Positions 1-8,564 of a stretch of DNA of 33,885 nucleotides are shown in pieces. A program made the position numbers and the translations under genes. Each line of letters opens with the position of its first letter. Within the stretch, counting starts at the first letter, position 1. The notes under the pieces are model-generated. The model ran no database searches. It was not told the origin of the DNA and saw only the letters and a list, made by a program, of their open reading frames with translations. The stretch comes from an uncultured Bacteroidales bacterium (GTDB lineage: Bacteria > Bacteroidota > Bacteroidia > Bacteroidales > UBA932), in contig ONOQ01000022.1 of the NCBI GenBank assembly GCA_900319485.1, positions 1 through 33,885 on the forward strand, written 5' to 3'.

Positions 1-534
1 GAGGTCCTTTCCAAGCAGATAAGGATGCAGCAGTACGCGTATCTTCCCACTTTATCGGCCCAGATATCCTATAACTACTATACCCAGAGCGACAAATTCA
101 ACCTGGCCCAGTGGAAATGGCTGCCTTCCTCTACGGCGGTGTTCTCCCTGAGCATCCCCATCTTCTCCGGCGGGCAGCGCTACCATACCATAAAGCAAAC
201 CCGCGTTCAGGCCGATGAACTTGAACTCCAGAGGGAAAACACTGAGCGACAGATCCGCATAGGCATCCGTCAGAGCCTCTCCACTATGGATACGGCAATG
301 AAAACCTACGACGCTGCCAAGGAGGCCCTTACCAGCGCCGAGAAAGCCTACAACATTGCCTCCAAGAGTTTCGAGGTAGGAAAGAGCACCCTCACGGACC
401 TCAACAACACGGAACTCACCCTCACCCAGACCCGCCTCCAGGCGGCGCAGGCCGTATACAACTTTGTGGTAGCGAAGGCCGGCCTTGAACAGACATTAGG
501 TTACGATTTTACAGAAGAAAAGACATATGAATAG
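1..534 (+). CDS. TolC-family outer-membrane efflux protein, C-terminal part
   Basis: The reading frame is open at base 1, so the N-terminus lies upstream. About 177 residues remain. Visible are an SLSIPIFSGG segment typical of a TolC beta-strand, long amphipathic helices rich in Glu, Gln and Ala (for example around QADELELQRENTERQIR), and a TLTDLNNTELTL-like stretch matching the second helical repeat of outer-membrane efflux proteins. TolC-family trimers form the outer-membrane and periplasmic exit duct of tripartite pumps. The stop overlaps the start of the adaptor gene by 8 bp, so it is the first visible member of an efflux operon with the adaptor and RND pump. Substrate unknown. Confidence 0.9.
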   Translation, partial: EVLSKQIRMQQYAYLPTLSAQISYNYYTQSDKFNLAQWKWLPSSTAVFSLSIPIFSGGQRYHTIKQTRVQADELELQRENTERQIRIGIRQSLSTMDTAMKTYDAAKEALTSAEKAYNIASKSFEVGKSTLTDLNNTELTLTQTRLQAAQAVYNFVVAKAGLEQTLGYDFTEEKTYE

Positions 535-1558
535 GAAAGGAATTGCAATACTTGCAGCCCTTGCAGCCGCGGTGTCCTGCGGCAATTTCGGCACTCAGAA
601 GGCCGGTTCTCCCGCAGCCGCCCAGGCTCCCGCAGAGATTGTCCCCAACGTGGAAGTTACGGTAGCGGAGGCCCGTATGGTGCCCCAGGAAAGCGTTTAC
701 GCCTCTACCGTCGAGGCCTACGCCGTTAACAACATAATGCCCCAGAGCGGCGGCCGTATCCGCAAGATCAACGTCGAGGTGGGGGACTACGTCCAGAAGG
801 GACAGGTCCTGGCCGAAATGGACCGCATCCAACTTGAGCAGCTGGAGCTCCAGGTGAAAAACGACGAAATAGAGTACGAGCGCCTGAAGAGCCTCTACGC
901 CGAGGGCGGCGTCTCCCAGAGCGACTTCGAGACCGCGGAACTTGGCTACAAGGTCCGTAAGTCCAATTACAACAACGTCAAGGAGAACACCATCCTCCGC
1001 AGCCCCATCACCGGTTATGTATCGGCCCGAAACTTTGACAAAGGCGATATGTTCGGGATGAGCGCCCCCATCTTCACCGTGCAGCAGGTGGTTCCCGTGA
1101 AACTCCTTGTGGGCATCTCCGAGAGCGAATACACCAAGGTGAAAAAGGGCGACAAAGTGTCCCTTACCGTAGACGCCATCCCCGGAAAGACCTTCCAGGG
1201 CAAGGTTGAGCGCCTGTATCCCACCATTGACGCCGCCACCCATACCTTCAAGGCGGAGGTGGTTGTTCCCAATGCCGATAAAGTCCTCCGCCCCGGAATG
1301 TACGCCCGCGTGACCGTGAACTTCGGAAACCGCAGCAGCGTCATTGTCCCGGACAGGAGTATAGTCAAGCAGGAAGGCACAGGCACAAGGTTCATCTACG
1401 TGCTTTCAGAGGACGGCACCGTGAGTTACACTCCCGTAACTGTGGGCCGTCACATCGGCGCAGAATATGAGATAATCTCCGGCATCGAAGCCGGGAGCAG
1501 GATAGTTGTCAAGGGCCAGTCGGCGCTTAAGGACGGAGTCAAGGTGAACGTACTATGA
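527..1558 (+). CDS. RND efflux periplasmic adaptor (membrane fusion) lipoprotein
   Basis: 343 residues. The N-terminus has a lipoprotein signal with lipobox AAVSC (Cys18), so it is probably anchored in the inner membrane facing the periplasm. A lipoyl/biotinyl half-domain follows (GRIRKINVEVGDYVQKGQV, about residues 77-95), a short coiled-coil hairpin (about 100-150), the second lipoyl half with SPITGYVSARNFDKGD, and beta-barrel and membrane-proximal domains ending at IVVKGQSALKDGVKV. This is the HlyD/AcrA architecture that joins the RND pump to TolC. It overlaps the TolC-like gene upstream and the pump downstream (ATGA), consistent with translational coupling. The start is chosen because it gives an intact lipoprotein signal. 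Confidence 0.95.
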   Translation: MNRKGIAILAALAAAVSCGNFGTQKAGSPAAAQAPAEIVPNVEVTVAEARMVPQESVYASTVEAYAVNNIMPQSGGRIRKINVEVGDYVQKGQVLAEMDRIQLEQLELQVKNDEIEYERLKSLYAEGGVSQSDFETAELGYKVRKSNYNNVKENTILRSPITGYVSARNFDKGDMFGMSAPIFTVQQVVPVKLLVGISESEYTKVKKGDKVSLTVDAIPGKTFQGKVERLYPTIDAATHTFKAEVVVPNADKVLRPGMYARVTVNFGNRSSVIVPDRSIVKQEGTGTRFIYVLSEDGTVSYTPVTVGRHIGAEYEIISGIEAGSRIVVKGQSALKDGVKVNVL

Positions 1559-4500
1559 GCATTTACAGAACATCGGTAGAGCACCCGGTTACAACCTGCC
1601 TTGTATTCCTGGCCTTCGCCATCCTGGGCATTTTCGCCCTCACCAGGCTGCCGGTAAACAACTTCCCGGAAATAGAGTCCAACACCATTATGGTGATGAG
1701 TTCCTATCCGGGGGCATCGGCCGAGGACGTTGAGAACAACCTTACCAAGGTGCTTGAAAACACCCTTAACGGTGTTGCCAACCTGAAGAACCTCACCTCC
1801 AACTCCCGTGAGAACATATCCATCCTCACCCTTGAGTTCGAGTACGGCACTGACATAGACGAGGCCACCAACGACGTCCGTGACAAACTGGATATGGTGT
1901 CGCAGCAACTCCCGGACGGAGCGTCGCTGCCGTATCTTTTCAAGTTCAGCGTGGACGATATGCCCATCCTGATGATGTCTGCAACGGCAAACCAGAGCGT
2001 GAGCGCCCTGGACAAGATCCTGGACGACAAAGTGGCAACTCCGCTTGCCCGCGTCTCCGGTGTTGGACAGGTAACTGTGGCAGGTGCTCCCAAGCGTGAG
2101 ATCCAGGTGTACTGCGACCCCGCCAAACTGGAGTCGTATCACCTTTCCATCGCCGCTATCGCGCAGGTAATAGCCGCCGAGAACCGTAACGTCCCTTCCG
2201 GAAGCATAGATATCGGCTCCGATACCTACACCCTCCGTATCAAGAAGGAGTTCCAGGATCCCCAGGAACTTCTTGACGTGGTCCTTGGAAACTTTGGCGG
2301 ATCGGCCGTGTACCTGAGGGACGTGGCCCGCGTGGACGACACCCTGGAGGAGAAGTCCCAGGAGTCCTACACCAACGGCAGCCGCGGCGCCCAGATCATT
2401 ATCCAGAAGCAGTCAGGCTACAACACCGTTGAAGTTGTAAGGAAGATTAAACAGGAGATGAAAACCATCTCCAGGAACCTTCCTTCAGATATCAAGATAA
2501 CAACCATCGTTGACAATTCGGAGGATATCCTCCTCACCATCAAGTCTCTTCGTGACACCATTATGATCACCTTCCTGGTGGTTATGCTGGTGGTGTTCCT
2601 CTTCCTGGGAAGGCTGAAGGGAACCCTTATCGTGGTACTTTCCATCCCTATAGCCCTGCTTGCTTCACTCCTCTATCTGTTTGCAACGGGAAGCACCCTC
2701 AATATCATCTCCATGAGCGCCCTTGCCATAGCCATAGGTATGGTGGTGGACGATGCTATAGTGGTGCTTGAGAACGTGACCACGCACCTTGAAAGGGGAG
2801 AAAAGCCCAAGGAGGCGGCCGTTCACGGTACCGCGGAGGTTGGTATATCCGTAATCGCATCCACGCTCACCATGCTGTGCGTGTTCCTGCCCCTCACTAT
2901 GATTACCGGAATGGCCGGCATTATGTTCAAGCAACTGGGCTGGATTGTTTCCATCATTATGATAGTGTCCACAACGGCGGCACTTACCCTGGTGCCCACC
3001 CTGTGCGCCCTCCTGATGAACAACAAGCCTGTGACCAACAAGGCGTACAGGATTGTGTTCGGCCCGGTGAACAAGGTCCTGGACGCAATCTCCCGCGGTT
3101 ATTCCCGCCTCATAGGCTGGTGCATGAACCACAAGAAACTCATTATGGTGGCGGCGCTGGTGATATTCGGCGTGGTGCTGTACATCTTCATCCCCAAGAT
3201 GCGTACGGAATTCTTCCCGCAGGAGGACGAGGGCCGCATATCGGCCACCATAGAACTTCCCATAGGAACGGCCCAGCACGTTACCGGAGACGTGGCGTGG
3301 CGTATCTACGAGCGCATCAAGAAGGATGTGCCGGAACTCAAGGTCCTAAGTTACCGTTATGGTCAGGCCGATTCCGAGAACGCCTTCGCCTCGATGCGCC
3401 AGAACGGAACGTACCTCATCACGATGAACGTCAATATCGGCTCCATATCCACCCGTACGCGGTCTGTCAATGAGATTGCCGATATAATCCGCGCCGACCT
3501 CCGCGAATTCCCGGAACTCAACCGTTTCAACGTGACTGAAGGCGGTATGGGTATGGGCGGCCGCGCCAACGTCCAGGTGGAAATCTACGGCTACGACTTT
3601 GACGAGACTGAGTCCGAAGCCCGCCGCGTCCGCGCCGCGATGATGGAAACCGGTTTCTTTACCCAGGCCATCCTTTCAAGGGACCAGTATACGCCCGAGT
3701 ACGAGGTTGACTTTGACCGTGAGAAACTGGCCCTCAATGGCCTCACGTCCACAACCGCAGCCGCATATGTATCGGCCGCCATGTCCGGCACCGTGGCTTC
3801 CTTCTTCCGCGAGGACGGTGAGGAATACAACATCCGCGTGCGTTATGCCCCGGAGTTCAGAAGTTCCATCGAAGACCTTGAAAATATAGTGATCTACAAT
3901 ACCCAGGGGCAGGGAATCAGGGTGCGCGACCTTGGAACCATCAAGGAGTCAAAAGTCCCTCCCACAATCCAGAGGAAGAACCGTGACCGCTACATTACCG
4001 TAACCGGTATGATGGCCCGCGGAAAGGCCCTCAGTGAAGGCGTTGAGATAGTGAACGGCCTTATGGCATCCGATCCTCTCCCTTCCCATATGAGTTGGAG
4101 GATAGGCGGTGACTATGAGGAGCAGCAGAAGTCCTTCAGGGATATGTTCCTGCTGTTCGTTCTCATAGTGATTCTTGTGTATATGGTTATGGCATCCCAG
4201 TTTGAATCCCTCCTGGGACCGTTCGTGATTATGTTCTCCATTCCTTTCGCCCTGGTTGGCGTGGCTCTTGGAAGTATGGTTCACGGATGGATGCCAATAA
4301 GTATGATGGGTATGGTGGGCATAATAATCCTGCTGGGTATTGTGGTGAAAAACGGTATTGTGCTGATTGACTACACCATTCTCCTGCAGGAGAGGGGAGT
4401 AGCCGTGAGGGAAGCCTCCGTCACTGCCGCAAGAAGCCGTCTCAGGCCTATCCTTATGACCACCCTCACAACGGTCCTGGGTATGCTCCCCATGGCCTGG

Positions 4501-4659
4501 GGAACCGGAGAGGGCGCAGACCTCTGGAGGGGCCTTGGCATCACAGTTGCCTGGGGACTTTCCATCTCCACCCTCATCACCCTTGTCATCATTCCCGTCC
4601 TTTACTGCGGCTTTACCGAGCACCGCGCCCGCCGCAAGGCTAAAAAAGAAAAACAATGA
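1555..4659 (+). CDS. RND-family efflux pump, inner-membrane transporter (AcrB/MexB-like)
   Basis: 1034 residues, the normal length for an RND pump. It begins with the typical cytoplasmic start and first helix (SIYRTSVEHPVTTCLVFL), then a large periplasmic loop, a helix cluster around residues 335-540, a second large loop, and a final helix cluster from about 865. The proton-relay Asp pair is present (GMVVDDAIVVLEN, Asp399-Asp400), as is the second-half motif GIVVKNGIVLIDY. The proton gradient drives drug, metabolite or metal export through the adaptor and TolC partner encoded just upstream. The ATGA overlap at 1555-1558 couples it to the adaptor gene. The sequence looks like a hydrophobic/amphiphilic (HAE1-like) rather than heavy-metal type, but the substrate is not readable. 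Confidence 0.96.
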   Translation: MSIYRTSVEHPVTTCLVFLAFAILGIFALTRLPVNNFPEIESNTIMVMSSYPGASAEDVENNLTKVLENTLNGVANLKNLTSNSRENISILTLEFEYGTDIDEATNDVRDKLDMVSQQLPDGASLPYLFKFSVDDMPILMMSATANQSVSALDKILDDKVATPLARVSGVGQVTVAGAPKREIQVYCDPAKLESYHLSIAAIAQVIAAENRNVPSGSIDIGSDTYTLRIKKEFQDPQELLDVVLGNFGGSAVYLRDVARVDDTLEEKSQESYTNGSRGAQIIIQKQSGYNTVEVVRKIKQEMKTISRNLPSDIKITTIVDNSEDILLTIKSLRDTIMITFLVVMLVVFLFLGRLKGTLIVVLSIPIALLASLLYLFATGSTLNIISMSALAIAIGMVVDDAIVVLENVTTHLERGEKPKEAAVHGTAEVGISVIASTLTMLCVFLPLTMITGMAGIMFKQLGWIVSIIMIVSTTAALTLVPTLCALLMNNKPVTNKAYRIVFGPVNKVLDAISRGYSRLIGWCMNHKKLIMVAALVIFGVVLYIFIPKMRTEFFPQEDEGRISATIELPIGTAQHVTGDVAWRIYERIKKDVPELKVLSYRYGQADSENAFASMRQNGTYLITMNVNIGSISTRTRSVNEIADIIRADLREFPELNRFNVTEGGMGMGGRANVQVEIYGYDFDETESEARRVRAAMMETGFFTQAILSRDQYTPEYEVDFDREKLALNGLTSTTAAAYVSAAMSGTVASFFREDGEEYNIRVRYAPEFRSSIEDLENIVIYNTQGQGIRVRDLGTIKESKVPPTIQRKNRDRYITVTGMMARGKALSEGVEIVNGLMASDPLPSHMSWRIGGDYEEQQKSFRDMFLLFVLIVILVYMVMASQFESLLGPFVIMFSIPFALVGVALGSMVHGWMPISMMGMVGIIILLGIVVKNGIVLIDYTILLQERGVAVREASVTAARSRLRPILMTTLTTVLGMLPMAWGTGEGADLWRGLGITVAWGLSISTLITLVIIPVLYCGFTEHRARRKAKKEKQ

Positions 4660-4949
4660 AAGCAATATTCATAGCATATAATCAGGCATACAATCAGGAG
4701 ATTGTAGAACTCCTTGAAAGCCTTGGCCAGAGGGGTTACACCGTGTGGAATGAAGTTGGCGGAAGGGGAACCGTAGATGGTGAACCTCACCTTGGGTCAC
4801 ACGCCTGGCCTGCCCAGAACCATGCCGTCCTTACGGCCGTGGAGGATTCCCTTGCGCCCAAGATCATGGACGCGCTGCGGGAAAAGGACGCCGCCAACAA
4901 GGCCCTTGGCCTCAGGGCGTACCTCCTTCCCGTAGAGGATGCAATTTAG
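4656..4949 (+). CDS. Small PII-like protein of the PG0541 transporter-associated type
   Basis: 97 residues, overlapping the RND pump stop by 4 bp. It resembles the small proteins annotated as PG0541-family transporter-associated proteins that follow RND pumps in Bacteroidota. The alternation of short strands and helices (KAIFIAYNQAYNQEIVELLESLGQRGYTVW, then a GRGTVDGEPHLGSHAW loop, then a second strand-helix unit) suggests a ferredoxin-like, PII/DUF190-like fold. The glycine/His-rich loop at residues 31-48 would correspond to a PII T-loop. No membrane segment or signal peptide is present, so it should be cytoplasmic. A role in sensing or modulating the pump is inference; family assignment is from recall. 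Confidence 0.75.
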   Translation: MKAIFIAYNQAYNQEIVELLESLGQRGYTVWNEVGGRGTVDGEPHLGSHAWPAQNHAVLTAVEDSLAPKIMDALREKDAANKALGLRAYLLPVEDAI

Positions 4950-4959
4950 TTTTTTTTGC

Positions 4960-4967
4960 TACCTTTG
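4960..4967 (+). promoter_or_regulatory. Candidate -7 box of the outer-membrane protein gene
   Basis: TACCTTTG matches the Bacteroidota sigma-ABfr -7 consensus TAnnTTTG and lies 37 bp upstream of the ATG at 5005. No TTTG is found 19 bp upstream, so only the -7 element supports it. Confidence 0.55.
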
Positions 4968-5004
4968 CGTCTGGTATCAGATTAAACCTAAAAGAGAATA
5001 TACA

Positions 5005-5691
5005 ATGAAAAAACTGTTAGCAATCGTTGCCCTCACTTTTGGTATTGTGTCTGCCGCTAATGCACAGATAGGCGTCATAGGCGGTTTCACTTCTTCCAAG
5101 ACATCCGTGAACACCCAGGACGTTATGTCCAACATCAACAATGTAAGCCTGTTTCACGCCGGAGTTGCTTACAGGGTGGAATTAGGCAGTTTCTTCGCCG
5201 TCCAGCCCCAGTTGGCCTTCCAGATGAAAGGCGCAACCATGCAGGAGATGATGGGTACAGGAGACGCCAAGGCTGCCCTGTCCACCCTTAACACAAAGGC
5301 CGGTTTCATTGAACTTTCGGCCGGTCTTCAGGCCGGTATAGACCTTCTTGCCGTGCGTCCCTACTTCCTTTTTGAGCCTTTTGTGGGCCTCCAGGTGACC
5401 GGACTTGACAACTATTCAAATGTTGCAACGGCTATAAGCGATGACGCCAAGGCGGCAATGAACAAGTATCTCTCCGATGCAAAGAACAAACTTGAGTACG
5501 GTTTTGGCATTGGCGGCGGTATCCAGATCCTGGAGCACTTCCAGGTTTCCGTCCAGTGGTTCATGAACCTTGGCAACCTTTACGACAACGGTAAGATTGA
5601 CTCGGACAAAGTCAAGGCGGCAGCCCTTAACAATTACAAGGACATCAAGAACTATCAGGGTATAAAGGTCACCCTGGGCCTGTTCTTCTAG
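5005..5691 (+). CDS. Outer-membrane beta-barrel protein (porin-like family)
   Basis: 228 residues. The start at 5005 is chosen because it opens a clear signal peptide (MKKLLAIVALTFGIVSAANA, cut before Gln); an ATG further upstream at 4939 would add 22 residues and spoil the signal. The mature part has alternating short hydrophobic and polar strands with repeated glycine (IGVIGGFTSSKT, FFAVQPQLAFQMKG, LAVRPYFLFEPFVGLQVTG, YGFGIGGGIQILEHFQVSVQWFMNLG) and ends in an aromatic residue (LGLFF), as expected for a small outer-membrane barrel of the OMP_b-brl type common in Bacteroidota. It has its own promoter box upstream and a terminator downstream, so it is probably monocistronic. Ligand or function unknown. 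Confidence 0.85.
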   Translation: MKKLLAIVALTFGIVSAANAQIGVIGGFTSSKTSVNTQDVMSNINNVSLFHAGVAYRVELGSFFAVQPQLAFQMKGATMQEMMGTGDAKAALSTLNTKAGFIELSAGLQAGIDLLAVRPYFLFEPFVGLQVTGLDNYSNVATAISDDAKAAMNKYLSDAKNKLEYGFGIGGGIQILEHFQVSVQWFMNLGNLYDNGKIDSDKVKAAALNNYKDIKNYQGIKVTLGLFF

Positions 5692-5713
5692 TCAAATTAA
5701 TCAAAGATTAATG

Positions 5714-5751
5714 TCCTCCTTTCAACGCGTTTGAAGGGAGGATATTTTTTT
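5714..5751 (+). terminator. Rho-independent terminator after the outer-membrane protein gene
   Basis: A 12-bp stem (5714-5725 with 5731-5742, one G-U pair), loop CGCGT, then TAT and a run of seven T (5745-5751). It lies 23 bp after the stop at 5691. Its 3' arm contains part of the trxA promoter. Confidence 0.85.
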
Positions 5752-5760
5752 GTATCTTTG
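5730..5760 (+). promoter_or_regulatory. trxA promoter, full Bacteroidota consensus
   Basis: TTTG at 5730-5733, a 19-bp spacer, then TATCTTTG at 5753-5760: an exact match to the Bacteroidota -33/-7 promoter. The predicted transcription start is a few bases downstream, giving a leader of about 15-20 nt before the ATG at 5784. The -33 box lies in the loop and 3' arm of the preceding terminator. Confidence 0.85.
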
Positions 5761-5783
5761 TAAATTGATAAAAACGTACAGTT

Positions 5784-6095
5784 ATGAAAGTTGCAACAAA
5801 TACCAATTTCAATGAACTTTTACAGGATGAGAAACTTGTAATAGTTGATTTCTGGGCCACCTGGTGCGGTCCCTGCCGTATGCTCTCTCCCATCCTTGAT
5901 CAGGTGGAGGAAGAGATGCCGGACCAGATCACAGTTGTGAAGGTGAACGTGGACGACGCCGATGAAATTGCCGCCCAGTACCGCATTATGAGCATCCCCA
6001 CCCTTCTCTTCGTGAAGAACGGTGAGATTGTGGACAAGACCGTTGGCGCAATGCCCAAGCCCGCCCTCCTGGAAAAGATCAAGGCAAACCTGTAG
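5784..6095 (+). CDS. trxA: Thioredoxin
   Basis: 103 residues, the normal length. The active site is FWATWCGPCRM with redox cysteines Cys28 and Cys31, and the cis-proline segment is SIPTLLFVKNG. No signal peptide is present, so it is cytoplasmic and serves as the general protein disulfide reductant with thioredoxin reductase, which is not in this window. It has a strong consensus promoter and heads the long co-directional gene run; the next gene starts 3 bp after its stop. Confidence 0.97.
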   Translation: MKVATNTNFNELLQDEKLVIVDFWATWCGPCRMLSPILDQVEEEMPDQITVVKVNVDDADEIAAQYRIMSIPTLLFVKNGEIVDKTVGAMPKPALLEKIKANL

Positions 6096-6098
6096 GGG

Positions 6099-6632
6099 AT
6101 GAAAAAGATTGCCGTTTTCTGCTCTGCAAGTGAAAAGATAGACCCCGTGTACAATGAGGCCGCAAGGGAACTTGCCCGCGGGCTCCACGCAAAGGGTTAC
6201 GGCCTTGTGTCCGGCGGCGGAAAGATAGGCACTATGGGCGCCATTACGGACGAGTCCATAAAATGCGGCGGAGACCACACCGCTGTGCTCCCTGAGTTTA
6301 TGAGGGGCCTTGAGAACCCCGGTGTTTCCAGAATCATCTGGACAGACACTATGGCAAGCCGCAAGACCGCAATGCGTGAAGGCACCGTGGCTGTCATTGC
6401 CCTTCCCGGAGGAATCGGCACTATGGACGAATTCATAGAGACCCATACCCTCAGAAAACTGGGCAAGTACCCCGGAGACCTTTACGCCCTCAATCTGAAC
6501 GGCTTCTATAGCCCCCTGAAGGCCCTTCTGGACCATTTTGTGGAAACCGGAATGCTGGAGCCCCGTGACCGCGCGCTTGTGAAGTTCCCGGAAACAGTGG
6601 AAGAACTTCTGAACTGCTTTGAAGGAGATTAA
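6099..6632 (+). CDS. LOG-family protein (TIGR00730 type)
   Basis: 177 residues. It carries the two hallmarks of the LOG/lysine-decarboxylase-like family: a nucleotide-binding SGGGKIGTMGA loop and the PGGIGTMDEF motif (PGGxGTxxE, from residue 103). Family members of this size are cytokinin riboside 5'-monophosphate phosphoribohydrolases, or nucleotide 5'-monophosphate nucleosidases in bacteria, cleaving the N-glycosidic bond of an AMP-type substrate. The bacterial role is not settled. It begins 3 bp after trxA and overlaps the next gene by 14 bp if that gene uses the TTG start. Confidence 0.92.
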   Translation: MKKIAVFCSASEKIDPVYNEAARELARGLHAKGYGLVSGGGKIGTMGAITDESIKCGGDHTAVLPEFMRGLENPGVSRIIWTDTMASRKTAMREGTVAVIALPGGIGTMDEFIETHTLRKLGKYPGDLYALNLNGFYSPLKALLDHFVETGMLEPRDRALVKFPETVEELLNCFEGD

Positions 6633-7587
6633 ATCATATCTTGAGCCCTGGCTGGGCAAGGTGGAGAGTGTCATAGAAGACGCCCTCCGCTCCGACGTAT
6701 CTCTTCTTGATGCCACCAACCGCGCCCTCAGGGAGAATCCCGGCAAGATGATGAGGCCTTCCCTGGCCTTTCTCTGCGCCGATGCAGTGGGAACGCCAAA
6801 TGAAGACACCGTAAAGTTTGCGGCGGCAGCGGAACTTCTCCATAACGCCACCCTCCTTCACGACGACGTAGTGGACTGCGCCTCGGAGCGCCGGGGCCGC
6901 CCTACCGTTGCAAGTTTCCTTAACCCCCACGCATCCGTCCTCATAGGAGATTACTGGCTTGTAAAGGCCGTGAAAACCATACTTGGGGCATCCTGTAACA
7001 CAGACCGCGTCACAAGGATCTTTGCCGCAACCCTCGGCTACCTGGCAGAGGGCGAACTCCTCCAGATGGAAAAGGCGGTGAAAGGGGATACCACCCAGCA
7101 GGACTATGAGCGTATAATCTACTGCAAGACGGCATCGCTCTTTGAGGCATCGGCCCTAAGCGCTGCGGTCTCCGTGGGTGCGTCTGAAGAGTCCATAAAG
7201 GCCCTTGGAGAGTTTGCAAGGCTGCTTGGAATGGCTTTCCAGGTGAAGGACGACTGGATGGACTACGCCGCCGGCGAAGACGCCCTTGGAAAGCCCGTGG
7301 GGATAGACCTCAAGGAGCAGAAGATCACCCAGCCGCTTCTTTCAGCCCTTGAAGGCTCGGACAATGAGGCCGATATAAGGGCTAAGGTTACAAAGATTGC
7401 CGATAACCCTGAACTTGGCCGTGAAGTGCTGGAATTTGTAAGGAGCCGCGGCGGCATTGAAAAGAGCGCCCTCAAGGTGGACGAGTTTATTCATAAGGCC
7501 ATCGGAGAGTTGGGTTTCCTTCCTGAAGGCCCCGCCAAGGACCGCCTTGTGGCCATTGCCAAATACGTTGGAGAGAGAGGAAAATGA
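6619..7587 (+). CDS. Polyprenyl synthetase (trans-isoprenyl diphosphate synthase), TTG start
   Basis: 322 residues. Both Asp-rich motifs are present: HDDVVD (Asp82, 83, 86) and KDDWMDY (Asp211, 212, 215). These bind Mg2+ and the allylic diphosphate. Length and motifs fit octaprenyl/polyprenyl diphosphate synthases that make the menaquinone side chain. No ATG is available near the expected N-terminus; TTG at 6619 gives a normal start (KEIKSYLEPWLGKVE), so an alternative start inside the end of the LOG gene is likely. The gene ends in an ATGATGA overlap with the delta' gene. Product chain length cannot be read from the sequence by eye. Confidence 0.93.
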   Translation: MKEIKSYLEPWLGKVESVIEDALRSDVSLLDATNRALRENPGKMMRPSLAFLCADAVGTPNEDTVKFAAAAELLHNATLLHDDVVDCASERRGRPTVASFLNPHASVLIGDYWLVKAVKTILGASCNTDRVTRIFAATLGYLAEGELLQMEKAVKGDTTQQDYERIIYCKTASLFEASALSAAVSVGASEESIKALGEFARLLGMAFQVKDDWMDYAAGEDALGKPVGIDLKEQKITQPLLSALEGSDNEADIRAKVTKIADNPELGREVLEFVRSRGGIEKSALKVDEFIHKAIGELGFLPEGPAKDRLVAIAKYVGERGK

Positions 7588-8564
7588 TGAAGGTTTATGG
7601 GAATACGGAAGTTGTGGACGCTCTTCACCGTATGGTGGAAAGCGGTCACGTGCCCCACGCCATCCTTATGCATCAGGACGACGGCGCCGGCGCATTCCCA
7701 ATTGCCCTCAACTTCCTTGAAGAACTTTACGGCGGCAATCCCCGCGTAGGAAAACTCATCCACCCGGACATCCACTTTGTTTTCCCGGTTGCGGGCCCGG
7801 ATAAACCCGTGTCCCGGACTTTTATCGGCCCTTTCAGGGAACTCCTTCAGGACAATCCATACTTCTTTGAGAACGAACTCTACGAGGCTATCGGCATAGA
7901 AGGGAAGCAGAGCAACATCTCCGTCCACGAGGCCCGGGCGCTTCTTGACACTCTCTCCCTCAGCGCAGTCGAGGGTGGCTACCGCACCGTGGTGATGTAC
8001 CTCCCGGAAAAGATGAACGCCCAGGCCGCAAACGCCCTTCTCAAAATGGTGGAGGAGCCGCCTCAGAAGACGCTTTTCCTCCTTATCACCCAGGCGCCGG
8101 AAAAGGTGCTTGTGACCATTTCCTCCCGCTGCCTGCACATAAGGATTCAGCCGCTTTCCCTTGAGGCCGATTCAATAGTGCACGCCCGTGAGGTTGCGGG
8201 CGCAGCGGTCTTAAGGGACCTCTTCCACGATATCCTGGAGGCCCTTGCCGCCCGAAATCTCCTTCAGGCGCTTGAAACGGCCGATGCCGTGGCAGACCTT
8301 AAGGACAGGGAGAAGCAGAAGTCTTTCTGCAGGCTGGCATCTGAGGATCTCCGCCGCATCTTCCTTGTACAGAAGACTCCGCAGTTGGCTGTCCTTCCCG
8401 AAGGGGAGGAGGACTGGTTCCGCCGTATGGCAGGGGCCTTCAAACCCACCTTCCCCCGAAAGGCAAATGAGGCGCTGGAGCGTGCCCTCACGCTTCTTGA
8501 GCGCAACGTAAACCAGAAAATCCTGTTCACAGACCTTGTGAGCAAACTATATATATCGCTATGA
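7584..8564 (+). CDS. holB: DNA polymerase III delta' (HolB-like) clamp-loader subunit
   Basis: 326 residues. An AAA+ clamp-loader fold is suggested by the N-terminal GHVPHAILMH, the middle QAANALLKMVEEPPQKTLFLL segment (delta' family sensor region) and TISSRCLHIRIQPL, which carries the SRC motif. With delta and tau/gamma subunits it would load the sliding clamp. Two features are odd: the P-loop position reads HQDDGAGAF with no GKT/GKS, and the four-cysteine zinc module of most bacterial delta' proteins is absent (the region reads GGNPRVGKLIHPDIHFVF). An ATP-independent delta' is biologically acceptable, since delta' need not hydrolyse ATP. It overlaps genes on both sides by 4 bp. Confidence 0.88.
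   Translation: MMKVYGNTEVVDALHRMVESGHVPHAILMHQDDGAGAFPIALNFLEELYGGNPRVGKLIHPDIHFVFPVAGPDKPVSRTFIGPFRELLQDNPYFFENELYEAIGIEGKQSNISVHEARALLDTLSLSAVEGGYRTVVMYLPEKMNAQAANALLKMVEEPPQKTLFLLITQAPEKVLVTISSRCLHIRIQPLSLEADSIVHAREVAGAAVLRDLFHDILEALAARNLLQALETADAVADLKDREKQKSFCRLASEDLRRIFLVQKTPQLAVLPEGEEDWFRRMAGAFKPTFPRKANEALERALTLLERNVNQKILFTDLVSKLYISL

Noticed and set aside
4939-5004. Longer start for the outer-membrane barrel protein
   Set aside because: It would place 22 residues in front of a clean signal peptide, and the candidate -7 box at 4960 would then lie inside the coding region.
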